The translations under genes and the position numbers were made by a program. A DNA stretch of 64,000 nt. Origin: Cryptomeria japonica. Taxonomy: Eukaryota > Streptophyta > Pinopsida > Cupressales > Cupressaceae. Positions 1-11,745 of this stretch are shown in pieces; positions within the stretch are counted from its first letter, which is position 1, and every line of letters begins with the position of its first letter. Under the pieces are notes generated by a model that was not told the DNA's origin, made no database searches, and saw only the letters and a list, made by a program, of their open reading frames with translations. The stretch covers positions 624,899,740 to 624,963,739 of the forward strand of contig NC_081415.1 in the NCBI RefSeq assembly GCF_030272615.1, read 5' to 3'.

Positions 1-259
1 GCAAACCAATGCAATGAGATCTCTCACAAAACGGGGAAAGAGAGAAAAACCCAATGGGAAAAAACCCTCCCCCAAAAGAGAGATGAAAACTAGATACAAA
101 GAACTCTCATAGAAGTATGTGAAGAACAAAACCCCATGTGAGGAAAAAGTAGCCCCGATATGAGAGAAGAAGAAGAGAGAATTGGAAGCCCCCCCTCAAT
201 CTGGAATATGCACCAATGATAGAAGCTCGAAGATGAATGAAGAAACTGCTCCATGAACG

Positions 260-2326
260 TCAAACAACATTCCTCCCCTTAGGAAGAAATAAAACCAAAG
301 GTGTATCCAAAAAGTCTCCCCAACCATGAAAGGAAGATGGAGAAAAAATACTCATGATGAAAGGAATCTCTAAAAACTGCTCAAGTGTCCCCATGTCAAT
401 GCTGAAAGGTACCCCCTCCAAAGGTGGTAAACTGTGCCACACTGCTGAAAAAGGCACTATAAGATCTAGTGGAGATGAATGTAGAACAATATCCAAAGAC
501 TCATATGCATCCTCAAAAGATAAAGAGACCTCCTCCAAGTGTTGTACAAAAGTATCCATAATCATGTCAACCTCTAAAGATTGATCATGTAGAGAATGCA
601 CAAGAGGGTCAGAGTGATCCCTCGCAACAATCAAAGAAGGATCATCTTCATCAAAGAGAAGATGAATGTCATCAATGGTATCTCCCAAATCTATAATATA
701 GGAATCCATAAACAAACCTACAATGTCTATCAAGTAGGCATCCCAATCAACTAAAGCTAGAAAACATGAAATATCCTGCTGCACTGAATCATAAGAAGGT
801 AAAACTGTCGCACTACCTGCATCATCAGGTGCAATAGGTGGTGTGATATCAATAGAAGGAGATGAAATGCAAGGCTCAAGAATGAGGTCACATGTGAGAA
901 TCCCCAAGTTCAAATGCCCAAAGTTCTCCTCAAAATATGAATCATCAACATAGAAAGAACCAACCTTATCAATAGGACCAAAATCTGAAAAACAGTACAA
1001 CCGAGATGCATGATCAACCACCCTAGTCGCAATGATACCTCCACTCTCCAAGTCTCTAATGATAACTGAATCAGGTGTGAACTCCACTATTTTTCTAGCT
1101 ACCCCATGTGTGATTTGATAGATGGAAAGAAGATTATTTGTCAAGTGGGGTACACACAACACATCATTGAAGGAGTTATCCCCAATGGCAATAGATCCTT
1201 TCCAAATCACATGCATGTATGTATGATTGCCCATCAAAATCTACGGCATGTGGCAAGACTCAAATATAGAAAACATAGACTACAAAGATGCCATATGATG
1301 AGAAGCCCCTGAATCTAGAAGCCATCTCCCTGAATAATGACTTGTAGTAGCACAAAGAGCTTGTCCCTTTCCTTTATCTATCCCAAAAGAGTGATCCTTT
1401 CCTTTATCCTCGAAAGAAGAAGTCGATGTAGACATTCTAGAAGGTAGATTGATTCTATTCTTCTTAAGAAGATTCTTCAACTCATCAATATCCTTCTTAT
1501 AACAATGATCTTCATCATGTCCTGACTTCTTGCAATATCCACAAAAATGATTATCCTTATATGATTTCCTCTTAGGTGAGAATGGTGAATCACCTTGTTG
1601 TGGAGAGGAAGATTGTGCTCCATCTTGTTGTGGTTTAGACTTAGGTTGCTTTTTATTCTTGCCTTTTCCTTGATTACTTTCATTCCCTTTGTTAGCCACC
1701 AAAGCTTGTGACTTTGAAGATTTCAGAATCCCCATTATAGTCAACTTAGATTGCTCAAGTATCAACATCTTCGTGAATGAATCAAATGAGGGAGAAGTGT
1801 ATGAGTAACCTTGAGCTAACCTATGGGTGTGAAAGCTAGATACAAAGGCTGCATACTCTGAAGGAAGCTTGTCCAACAATTTATAAACCAATTGAGCATC
1901 TTTTTTGTCAATTCCACAATCCTTTAGCTTTTCTCTTAACTCAGTTGCTTTTGTGTCATAATCTTGGATTGTATCAAAATCCTTGGGATCCAAAGTTGTG
2001 AGTTCACTATCAAGCTTGTAGGCTTTAATCTCATCGACTTGACCATATAATTTATTAAAAATATCCCAAGTTTCTTTAATTGTTGTACACTTATCGATGT
2101 GGAAAATGAGGTCATCTGATACATACTTTCTAAGTGTTCCAAGTGCCATAGCATTCTTAGTAAGCCATTCAATTTGAGCATTGGGATCAGCCTTAGGATT
2201 AGGTGGTGTTGTAATAGTTTCATTTACATAATGAATGAGTTCTTTTTCCATTAGTTTACTCCATGCCTTAATTTTCCATGATGCATAATTATGAGGAGTT
2301 AAAAGTTGAAATTTAGGACAACCCAT
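260..2326 (-). pseudogene. Copia gag-protease polyprotein with acidic tail (element A)
   Basis: The likely start is the ATG at 2326 (MGCPKFQLLTPHNYASW), the normal gag N-terminus; an upstream in-frame ATG at 2440 is possible. A CCHC zinc knuckle (CGYCKKSGHDEDHC) lies near 1555-1510 and the protease active-site motif LLDSGASHHM near 1318-1290. The frame stops at 1282-1280, has a second stop about 11 codons later, and then reopens in the same frame from 1237 to 260 (protease C-terminus, VLCVPHLTNNLLSI). After a short pre-integrase-like piece (RLYCFSDFG, FGHLNLGIL) it runs directly into about 200 residues rich in Asp and Glu, with no integrase or RT motif. Both stops are point changes, so the ORF was recently near intact. 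Confidence 0.75.
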
Positions 2327-3102
2327 AGCACCAAAATGAGAAAACACAAGATAGAGAGAAGCACAATCACACAAGACACCCCCCCAAAATGGTGATTTTG
2401 GCACTTTATACTGAGTGAGTATACAATGGGCCACTTGCAAAACAAGGCAAAGTGGACTTCTGATTTCAATTTACAACTTCTCAAAATGAAATCTAAGAGA
2501 CTTCAACAAATACTGCTAGTGATCTAAACTGAGATCCAAGCAAAATGCAAGTACCAAATACTAAAAGTACAATTTCTACTTGAAATCACTACAAAGAGAT
2601 GGCAGATTATGAAAGTAGATGAAAAAATATGCGCTTTCAAAAAAGATGGCACCTGAAAAAGGAGTCCATATGAGCTCAAACGAAGCCTCCAAAGTTGTAA
2701 AAATCGAGATTTCACAATTTTTGAAAAACTTGTATCTAAAAATCAAAAAAATCCTACACCACTGTACAGATCACAAAATTCTACCCCAAAACAAAAAAAC
2801 TTGCTCGAAAAAATGAGTCTAGATGAGTGAGATATAGCTATTTGAAAATTGTTTGCAAAATTATAATTTCTGGAAAATTTCCACCACAGTGTCAAACTTC
2901 AAATGCTTCTAGATTTGGCCTCCAAAGTCTGATTTGGATGAAACAAAAGGCAAAATTGACTTTCTTGGTCCTCCTTAATCCAATGGTAACCTCAGATTTG
3001 ATCCATCAAGCTTCAATAATAACCTGCAATAGAAAAATCCAAAATGCACAACCCTAAATAGCATCAAATTTCTCTCAATTAGCAAACCAATGACACTCTA
3101 AT
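2327..3102 (-). other. Leader of element A, no gene seen
   Basis: This is untranslated leader between the primer binding site and gag. Bases 2870-3100 are homologous to the matching leader of element B (about 16190-16390), which supports common descent. The short ORFs here show no recognisable protein. Confidence 0.6.
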
Positions 3103-3143
3103 GACTCTGATACCATGTGAGACATGGACCAGCTCTGACACCA
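3103..3143 (-). promoter_or_regulatory. Duplicated primer binding site of element A
   Basis: The minus strand reads TGGTGTCAGAGCT at 3143-3131 and TGGTATCAGAGTC at 3115-3103. Both resemble the tRNA-iMet-complementary TGGTATCAGAGC used by Ty1/copia elements. A 28-bp tandem duplication that includes the last LTR bases (tgtgagac) separates them, so the leader carries two successive sites. Confidence 0.7.
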
Positions 3144-3608
3144 TGTGAGATTTTACCAAGATCTAGAGGCAATGGAAAGCACAAATAGAGAAAACAAAAT
3201 AGATGATAGAAATAAACTGTATTCTATCAAGATGAAAATACTGATCAACTGGATCATCAAGCGATGATACATACAATGAATATGAGCCTCCTTATATAGG
3301 CAAGGCTATATGGATATGTGAGCACACAAACATGACATGTGGCTCAATAAGAAATAAGGGTAGGTAGGAAATAGGTGTGGGTAGGTAGGAGAAACAATAT
3401 AATATTCCACATAAGGTGGATCACCCACTGAATGTGGAGTGTAACAACAAGATAAGACCACAAAAGGTGGAAATTCTCCTACACACACTATCCCAATGTG
3501 GCATAAACACCCAAGTGTCTCATACCCAAACTACTATGAAATGCATTTCCTAAGTAAACTTAAGTAAGGTGTAATAATATCCAAGATGAATAATTATTTA
3601 CACCAATA
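3144..3608 (-). repeat. 5' LTR of element A (copia, about 465 bp)
   Basis: Homologous along its length to 14300-14757, 16400-16878 and 21398-21876. The boundaries come from these alignments: the minus strand starts TRTTGGTGTAAATA and ends CTCACA beside the primer binding site. The last bases on the plus strand are 'caccaata', where other copies have 'caccaaca'. The candidate target duplication on the right is agaac (3609-3613); the left partner is outside the window. Confidence 0.8.
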
Positions 3609-5052
3609 AGAACTATTCTATTACTTTTTTGCTCTACAAAATAACATTACATTCCCTGTTATTTCCTAGGACTCTCTAGAACTATTTTGGACCTAACCCT
3701 ATAGAAAAGATCTATTTTATAGAGATCCTTCTTAGAAAATTCAGACCCCTTTTATAGAAAACAAGGGAGTGACAAGCTTCGAGCCATGAGACACTTGTCA
3801 ACAAAACCGAGCCTTTGATGCTATACAGAATTCTTGTTAAAAAATGTTTATATGTCCATGCGCTGGCACTTGTGAATCATTGTTTTCTAACCAGAACTTG
3901 GTTAGAAAAAAACCATTTGAGCCATGTCATTATCACCCTGACATCTTTATATGGAGTGTAATATGTTTCCTTTTTGTCCCATAGAGAATTTACCTTCCTT
4001 AGGAAGGGAAACAGGATCCCGACAAGAGGTAAAGTCTCCCCTCAAGCTAGAGGAGGAACTCAACCTTCATGCCCAAGAACAGAGGCTGTCAGAGGTGAAG
4101 TTAGAGGGGAAACATAATATGTTAGGGAGGGGTCACAACTTCCATGCAGTTACATGGATGGATTGTTGCCTCTCCCTACCCAGATGTGTTCCCTTTTCAT
4201 TTCTCTATGGGCTCTTTCTCAGAACCCTCTGCCACCTAGATGTTGAGTAGACATTGAGACTGTTCCATACGTCACCTTTCTTCATGAGAAAAGGCTTTCA
4301 TGCTCCCTCTGGTGATCCTCCCCACTTTCACATCTCCTATGGCAATAGACATACTCACCCATGTGAGAAAAAATCCATTCAGTATAATAGAGTATATTGT
4401 AACTCCATCTGTAAGCTTTCTCAAACATCATTTCTTCTGCAAAAAGAAAAACTGCAATAAGAAAATGAAAAGGCTTCATACTCTGCTACCAGATCACCAC
4501 CTTGGTGTATTTATAATTGAACAATACTTCATCAAGTAGTGCCTATTCTTAAAACATCATCACTCTGGTGTTCTCAATTTACTCTGCCAGCTATGGACAC
4601 TAGAATTCATGCATATCACATCTAGTGCATTCTTCTATTAAGTTTCCCTTGATGCAAACAATTTTATTCTGATATTCCTTTTTTCAGTGTACAGTCTCCT
4701 TCTTCAGGATTTCTGTGATTAAGAAAATCTCTCAATTCATCAAAGAACTTATGATTCATCACACTTGAACTGTAAGCTTATCCAAATCCTTTCACATCTC
4801 TGAGCTATCATTTTTTACTGTAAAATCAATCCTGAATCGACAAGTCTGAGTCCCATTCATTCTACCTCTTCCCGCAAGCTACGACCGGTGCCTCCAAACT
4901 TCTCATTTGAAACTCAGCCACAAATCTCATCTAACTTGGCAAATTTAATGGCCATTTCTTGCCAACTTAGCACTTTGAATTTCCAACTGTATCTGTGGAC
5001 CAAGAAAATCCTGACTTAACAATGCCATATCATCCTTTGACCAAGTTCTATC
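3609..5052 (-). mobile_element. GypX 3' LTR, left portion
   Basis: Matches the GypX 5' LTR in two blocks: 3609-4406 with 19070-19870 and 25406-26207, then 4407-5052 with 27201-27748. The join at 4403-4410 (aactccatct) is the empty site of the TIR transposon that sits in the other LTR. Truncated on the left by element A. The short ORFs in this stretch show no protein similarity I recognise. Confidence 0.8.
3749..3756 (-). promoter_or_regulatory. TATA box of GypX 3' LTR
   Basis: Minus-strand TATAAAAG within CCCTTGTTTTCTATAAAAGG. The same module occurs at 19214-19221 and 25551-25558, and on the plus strand at 39999-40006. It is the likely LTR core promoter. Confidence 0.55.
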
Positions 5053-6109
5053 TATGGGTATTTTGGTATGGTTTTGTCATTGATGTCAACACCTACTCTG
5101 AAGATCCAACAACATTCACTGGCAAGCAAGTAAACTATGCAACAATTACTAGTATATGGTTCACCTGTAGGATATATTGTTCACCGATACTTGAAATCAT
5201 ATGGAAGACACTTGGTAATGTAGAAGACATCATGTGGACACTTTGTTTTGAAGAACTAATCATTGGTATATTCATATTTTCTTTTATCGGCAAATAGGTC
5301 CAGGTTATCTAGGGTTACACCGACAAGTTTATCTTTTCCAGATCAGCATGGCACGCTATGGAGATGATTTATTATTGTTGTAAATGCATTAAGCCAACAT
5401 GTTCAATCGGTTATTGCATCAGATATTATATTGTATGGAAAATGTTTTTATTGTAATATCTTGTAGAGCCAACCTACTAAAATTGGTCTTAGGGTATGGT
5501 ATAAATGTAAGATCTTATTTGTAAGATCAAGTGTGGAACGTGAAAAAGAATTGAGTGAAGGTATATGCAAGATCAAGTAGGGATATACACGAAGACATCA
5601 TTTGAAGGTGAAGTTAGGTTTTTGTAGAAGCATATTAGCATTATACCAGTACTGAAGCTAGCATATGAAGATGCTATTTTGTGTAGTACATTCTTATTGG
5701 ATTTAACCATTCAACTGCAGTCAGTGTGACTCCCATTTTGTGATTGAGCAGTGAGCTCTAGGTTGTTGGCCTTTTTGCATGTGCAGACCCCATTTATGTG
5801 CACTTACTATCTGCAGTAGTATCATCTGATTTTGGGTAAGGTTTCCCACAGTGGTTTTTCCCCTTACAGTGGTCTTTCCCCTTACAGGGTTTCCACATAC
5901 AAATATTGGTGTCATGTGTTGTGGATGACTTTATGTTTATGTTTCATGCATTAATCATTACCGGTATAGCAATTTACTATTAACACTGTCTATCGACATA
6001 CTTAACTGGTTTACTGGTATTAAGCATTAAGTTGGTTAATTAGTTTTTGGGTTGAATTTATTAGACAACTAATTAACCCCCCCCTCTCAGTTGTCTTCGG
6101 GACCTAACA
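5053..6109 (+). repeat. 5' LTR of Copia1 (about 1.06 kb)
   Basis: Aligns with 10695-11740. The first bases (tatgggta here, ttttggta in the 3' copy) look like mutated forms of TGTTGGTA, judged from the adjoining target duplication; the end is ...gacctaaca. Differs from the 3' LTR by many substitutions and by an extra repeat of the ccccttacagtgg motif near 5852-5890, so the insertion is old. Confidence 0.88.
5500..5506 (+). promoter_or_regulatory. TATA box, Copia1 5' LTR
   Basis: tataaat followed by gtaagatctt. Conserved at 11149-11155 in the 3' LTR and, on the minus strand, in the related LTR at about 44866-44876 (tatatatag then atgtaagatct). Position near the middle of the LTR fits a U3/R boundary. 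Confidence 0.55.
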
Positions 6110-6111
6110 AT

Positions 6112-6123
6112 TGGTATCAGAGC
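6112..6123 (+). promoter_or_regulatory. Copia1 primer binding site (tRNA-iMet type)
   Basis: TGGTATCAGAGC two bases after the LTR end, the usual plant Ty1/copia minus-strand primer site. Confidence 0.9.
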
Positions 6124-6165
6124 TTAGTCCTCTCTTGCGGAAGTTTAACAACTTGAGTAGATCCA

Positions 6166-9100
6166 ATGTCTACTAATTCTTTTAGGAAGGACAGTCCTAA
6201 ACTTGATGGAACCAACTATGGGATATGGAAGATCAGAATGGAGACACATCTGAATTGCATTGGTAAAGACATCTGGGAAGTTACTAAGAATGGTTATACT
6301 GTTGCTCTAGCTGGTCAGACTGCTCCAACTACCTTAGCTAAAGATGAAGAGAATGATTGCAAAGCAAGAGAAGCACTTTTGAGCACATTATCAGATCAAC
6401 AAATCATGGGATTATCAGATAGGTCTACTGCTAAAGCTATTTGGGATCACTTGGAAACACTGAATGAAGGAGATTCCACAGTCAAAATTGCAAAAATTGA
6501 AAGCTTCTGAGTCAGGTAAGAACATCTGAAAATGGAAGAAGATGAAAGGATTTCTGCTTTTATGGAAAGAGTAAATGAAATTGTTTTAGGTATTAAATGT
6601 TGTAGAGGAGCCTTGAGTGAGGATGAAATTGTTTCAAAAATATTAAGAGGTTTGCCACCGGCATATAAAATGAAGGTTACTACTATAAATGAGTTGAGAA
6701 TAATGCCTAATACATCAGTAACTAGGGATACATTGATTGGAAAACTTTCAGCATTTGAAATTGAGGAATTTGGTCCTGTTACTACCATAAAAACTGATTT
6801 GGCCTTTAAAGCATCAACATCATCTGCTCCATCATTTGACAAATTAGACTGGAGAGCCTTTTACACAAGAGAACTTGAAGAATCTAGAAAGGAGAATGAA
6901 GAGCTTGAAGAACTTGAAGCACTATTCGCAAGGAAAATGCCAAAAGGTCCAATTGGAAGTAAGTATGAAGGTAAAGCACCCTTTAAATGTTTTAACTGCA
7001 ATAAGATTAGTCATATGGCTTCAAGATGCCCTGATAGACATGTTAGACTAAGAGAAGAAGCTAGAAGAACATACAAGCCTAATCCTGAATATCAGAGATA
7101 CAAATTTAAAAAGAACAAAGATAAATCTTGTTGCATTGCTGATGAAGGTGTGACTGATGATTCTGATGAGGATCCAGCAGACAACGCATGGGTTTTTGTT
7201 GCTATAATAGAAGATCAACTGACACCTACTGCTCAACCGGTAGAACAAGCCCTAGCAGCTAAAGTTGAAGCAAAGGATGAATGGATTATTGACTCAGGAT
7301 GCTCACATCATATGACTGGAGACAAAGGTAAATTCTTGAACTTTCAAGAATACAATCGAGGTTTAGTAAGATTTGGAGATGACAAACCCTATTCAATCAA
7401 AGGTAAAGGTTCAATATCTCTTGAAGGTAAGCATAACACTGACAATGTCTACTATGTTGAAGGATTAAAGCATAATCTTTTAAGTGTTGGTCAATTAGTT
7501 GAGATTGGATTTCAGTTACAATTTAAAAATGGAAAATGTAAAATCATGAATAAAACTTGTTTGGAAATTGCAACCGGTAATCAGACTAGAGGCAATATCT
7601 TTCATTTGAATAATAGTGAAAAGGTATGCTTAATTGCACATATAGATGAAAGTTGGTTATGGCATAAGAGACTATGTCATGTAAACTTTGATTGCATGGT
7701 AAAAATCAGTACTTCTAAGGCAGTTAGAGATCTACCTAAAAATGTGAAACCTCAAAATACAATTTGTAAGGAATGTCAATTTGGAAAACAAGTTAGAGCT
7801 AGTTTCAAAAGTATTCCAAAAAAATAAAATAATGCTATTGATTTAATTCACACTGATTTATGTGGTCTAGATAGAACTAGAAGCTTACAAGGTGATAGAT
7901 ATTTCATGCTAATTATTGATGATTATTCTAGAATGTGTTGGGCTACTTTTCTTGCAGAGAAATCAGAAGCACTTGGAAAGTTCAAACTATTCAAAGCAAT
8001 GGTTGAAAATGAAACCAATAAGAAAATCAAATGCTTAAGATCAGATCAATGAGGAGAATTCACATCTAAGGACTTTAATACATTCTGTGAAGTGAATGGA
8101 ATCAGAAGACAGTTATCAGCACCTCAAACACCACAACAGAATGGAGTTGTTGAAAGGAAAAACAAAACTATCTTGGATGCAGCTAGAAGTATGTTATTAG
8201 AAGCAAATCTACCACATGTGTATTGGAGAGAGGCAGTTAGCATTACTGTCTATACATTCAACAAAGTTCACATCAAAGGTGAAACCGGTAAGACCCCTCA
8301 TGAACTATGGTTTGGTAATACTCCTACTCTTAAGTATTTCAGAATTTTTGGAAGTAAATGTTATATTAGAAGAGATGAGTGTATTGGCAAATTTGATCCT
8401 AGAAGTGATGAAGGAATATTTCTTGGTTATTCATCTAAGAGCAAGGCATATAGATGTTTTAATAAAAGATCGCAGAAAATTGTTGAGAGTACAAATGTAA
8501 AGATTGATGAACAATTCAAAGGAACTTCAAGATATATAGACTCTAAACCGGCAACAAAAATTGTGACAAATGAACCTATACTGAATCCACCGGTACAAAA
8601 TGAAGATCCAGTTACCCCGGTATCATCAGAAGATTCCACAATAATTGAAGAACAATAGCAAACTAAGACACCTTGGTATGTAAGATTGAATCATTCTGAA
8701 GATCAGATAATTGGAAACAAATTTAAAGGAGTTATGACAGGAGGAAGATTGGCAAATGAAGAGGTATGTCTTATTTCTCAAATTGAACCATCATCTATCA
8801 ATGAGGCATGTGAAGATAAATTTTTGATTTAAGCTATGGAAGAAGAATTAGGACAAATTGAGAAAAATAATACTTCGACATTAGTTCCCCGACCTAAAGA
8901 TAAAAATGTAATTGGAACTAAATGGGTATTTAGAAACAAACTTAATGAAGATGGTAAGGTTGTCAGAAATAAAGCAAGACTAGTGTGTAAGGGATATTCT
9001 CATAAAGAAAGAGTTGATTACAATGAAACCTTTGGACCGGTAGCCAGAATTGAGGCAGTTAGATTATTCTTGGCTTTTGCAGCTCACAAGGACTACAAAG

Positions 9101-10319
9101 TTTATCAAATGGATATTAAATGTGCATTTTTGAATGGAGATCTTGAAGAAGAAGTATATATTGAACAAACTGATGGATTTTCTTTAACAGATGACAATGA
9201 TATGGTTTGCAAGTTAAGAAAAGCTCTGTATGGATTGAAACAAGCCCTAAGAGCTTGGTATGCAAGGTTAGATAAGTATCTTTTGAAGATTGGTTTTACT
9301 AAAGGAAATGTAGATAGAAATTTATACTACAAAATAACTAATGATGACATCTTGATTATTGAAGTATTTGTTGATGATATAATCTTTGGAGGAGAAGATG
9401 GATTATGTAAGGAATTTTCTCTTGAAATGCAGCAAGAATTTTAAATGTCTATGATTAGAGAAATAAAATTCTTTTTAGGTTTGCAGATTTCTCAAACTGA
9501 TAAAGGTATATTTTTTAGTCAATCCAAGTACTTGAAAGAATTACTAAAGAAATTTGGGATGGAGAACTCTAAACCAGTAAGCACACCTATGACTACAAAT
9601 GACAAATTATCTCAAAGGGATGAATCTACACCTATTAATCCAACTAGATACAAATCTATGATAGGAGGTTTACTATATTTGACACAAACCAGGCCTGATA
9701 TTATGAATGTAGTATGTATTGTTTCTAGATTTTAGATTAATCCTAGGGAAAATCATGAATCAATAGTAAAAAGGATTTTTCGGTACTTACAAGGCACAAC
9801 AAATCTTGGGTTATGGTATCCTAAAGATGAAAATTTTGATCTATGTGCATACACAGATGAAAATTGGGTAGGAGATGTAGATGATAGAAAAAGCACCACT
9901 GGAGGAGCTTTCTTTCTTGGAAAGAGATTAGTTTCTTGGTTGAGTAAGAAATAGAGTTGTACATCTTTATCAATAGCAGAATCAGAATATGTTGCAGCAG
10001 CAACTAACTATACACAAGTATTATGGCTTAAGAAAATGTTGAAAGACATAAAGGTAAAATGCAAGGAACCCATTGCTATATGCTGTGATAACACTACAAC
10101 AATTGATATATCTAAGAATTCGGTATTACATTCTAAAAAAAACATGTTTCTATCAAACTGAATTTTCTAAGGGAAAAAGTTGAAGAAAAGGAGATAAAAC
10201 TAGTTTATGTGAATGCTAAAGAATAGCTTGCAGATATTTTCACAAAACCTTTGCCTAAGGAGACTTTTGAATATCTCAGAGATCAGCTTGGAGTCATACC
10301 ACCACCAGTAGAGACTTAG
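6166..10319 (+). pseudogene. Copia1 gag-pol polyprotein
   Basis: One frame from ATG 6166 (MSTNSFRKDSPKLDGTNYG) holds gag; zinc knuckle CFNCNKISHMASRC at about 6987; protease IIDSGCSHHMTG at about 7285; pre-integrase (WLWHKRLCHVNF, CKECQFGK); integrase from HTDLCG (about 7849) through NGVVERKN (about 8140); RT from KWVFRNKLNEDG (about 8920), with FVDDI at 9367-9381 as the catalytic box; and RNase H (about 9840-10130). The frame is closed by stops at 6508, 7825, 8050, 8656, 8830, 9442, 9733, 9952 and 10224, and by a frameshift in an A-run near 10136. Several stops replace Gln or Arg codons expected by family comparison, and the one at 8050 falls in the conserved DNGGEF motif. The C-terminus reads LADIFTKPLPKETF. 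Confidence 0.93.
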
Positions 10320-10694
10320 ACAGTTGATGATTGTCATCAACCGACAGAATTAAAAAGACAAATCTTTTATTCTGGTATTTGATGAGGAAGCTACTTCTCA
10401 GGGGGAGTAGTTGGTATTTTGCATGAACTTGACTTTTTGTGACTTTGGCATTTGATGTCAAAGGGGGAGAGATATCTATGGAAAAACACATTATATTTTT
10501 GGGAAGATATTTTGAAAAACACATTTAAGGAGAAATTGGTATGAGAGATTGGTATTGAAAATAAATCTTTGGATAAACACATGTTACTCCCAGGGGGAGA
10601 AATGGAGATTGTTGGTTTTTGTATTTGGCATTTCTATTTTGGCACTTTGATGGTTTTTCCATCTTGTGTTGCCATCAATGCCAAAGGGGGAGAT
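10320..10694 (+). promoter_or_regulatory. Copia1 3' untranslated region with four polypurine-tract-like sites
   Basis: The motif (A)GGGGGAG occurs at 10401-10407, 10462-10469, 10592-10599 and 10685-10692. The last directly precedes the 3' LTR and is the likely plus-strand primer. The others lie in similar contexts (the sites at 10401 and 10592 are followed by TTGG-rich sequence), as if the tract-LTR edge had been repeated. Confidence 0.6.
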
Positions 10695-11740
10695 TTTTGG
10701 TATTTTGGTATGGTTTGTCATTGATGTCAACACCTACTTTGAAGATCCAGCAACATTCACTGACAAGCAAGTAAACTCTGCAACAGTTACTGGTATATGG
10801 TTCACCGGTAGGATATATTGTTCACCGGTACCTGGAATGATACGAAAGACACTTGGTAATGTTGAAGACATCATGTGGACACTTTGTTTTGAAGAATTAA
10901 TCATTGGTATATTCATATTTTCATATTTGCTTTTATCAGCAAATAGGTCCAGGTTATCTAGCGTTACACCGACAGGTTTATCTTTTCCAGATCAGCATGG
11001 CATGCTAAGGAGATAATTTATTATTGTTATAAATGCATTAAGCCAACATGTTCAATTGGTTATTGCATCAGATATTATATTGTATGGAAAATGTTTTCAT
11101 TGTAATATCTTGTAGAGCCGACCTACTAAAATTGGTCTTAGGGTATGGTATAAATGTAAGATCTTATTTGTAAGATCAAGTGTGGAATGTGAAAAAGAAT
11201 TGAGTGAAGGTATATGTGAGATCAAGCAGGGATATACATGAAGACATCATTTGAAGGTGAAGTTAGGTTTTTTTAGAAGCATATCAACATTACACCGGTA
11301 CTGAATCCAGCATATGAAGATGCTATTTTGTGCAGTACATTCTTATTGGATTTAAGCATTCAACTGTAGTCAGTGTGACTCCCATTTTTGATTGAGCAAT
11401 GAGCTCTAAGCTATTGGCCTTTCTACATGTGCAGACCCCATTTATGTACACTTACTATCTACAGTAGTATCATCTGATTGTGGGTAAGGTTTCCCATCGT
11501 TGTTTTTCCCCTTACAGGGTTTCCACGTACAAATATTGGTGTCATGTGTTGTGGATGAGTTTATGTTTATGTTTGATGCATTAATCATTATCGGTATAGC
11601 AATTTACTATTAACACTGTCTACCGACATACTTAACTGGTTTACCGGTATTAAGCATTAAGTTGGTTAATTAGTTTTTGGTTTGAATTTATTAGACAACT
11701 GATTCACCCCCACCCTCTAAGTTGTCTCTGGGACCTAACA
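10695..11740 (+). repeat. 3' LTR of Copia1
   Basis: Begins after the polypurine tract at 10685-10694 and ends ...ggacctaaca, followed by the target duplication ctgtc. It carries a second tataaat at 11149-11155. It aligns with 5053-6109 apart from small indels. Confidence 0.88.
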
Positions 11741-11745
11741 CTGTC

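Larger units (their letters stand above)
1..3608 (-). mobile_element. Element A: non-autonomous Ty1/copia element, left end outside window
   Basis: Reading right to left, the order is 5' LTR (3144-3608), tRNA-iMet-type primer binding site, leader, gag with zinc knuckle, protease start, then an acidic ORF tail ending at 260. No integrase, reverse transcriptase or RNase H motif is visible. Bases about 100-330 resemble the stretch just inside the 3' LTR of element B (about 14900-15080), so the 3' LTR of A should begin roughly 100 bp left of the window. The element therefore seems to lack IN/RT/RH entirely rather than being cut by the window edge. It interrupts the GypX LTR: sequence after 3608 matches 19070 onward, where the site is empty. 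Confidence 0.75.
5053..11740 (+). mobile_element. Copia1: full-length, degenerate Ty1/copia element
   Basis: Complete structure of about 6.7 kb: 5' LTR, tRNA-iMet-type primer site, single-frame gag-pol, polypurine tract and 3' LTR. The domain order PR-IN-RT-RH is diagnostic of Ty1/copia. Flanks are ctatc (5048-5052) and ctgtc (11741-11745), a 5-bp target duplication with one change; the unoccupied homologous site at 27744-27748 reads ccatc. It is inserted in the 3' LTR of GypX. Dead: at least nine stops and one frameshift. Confidence 0.92.
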
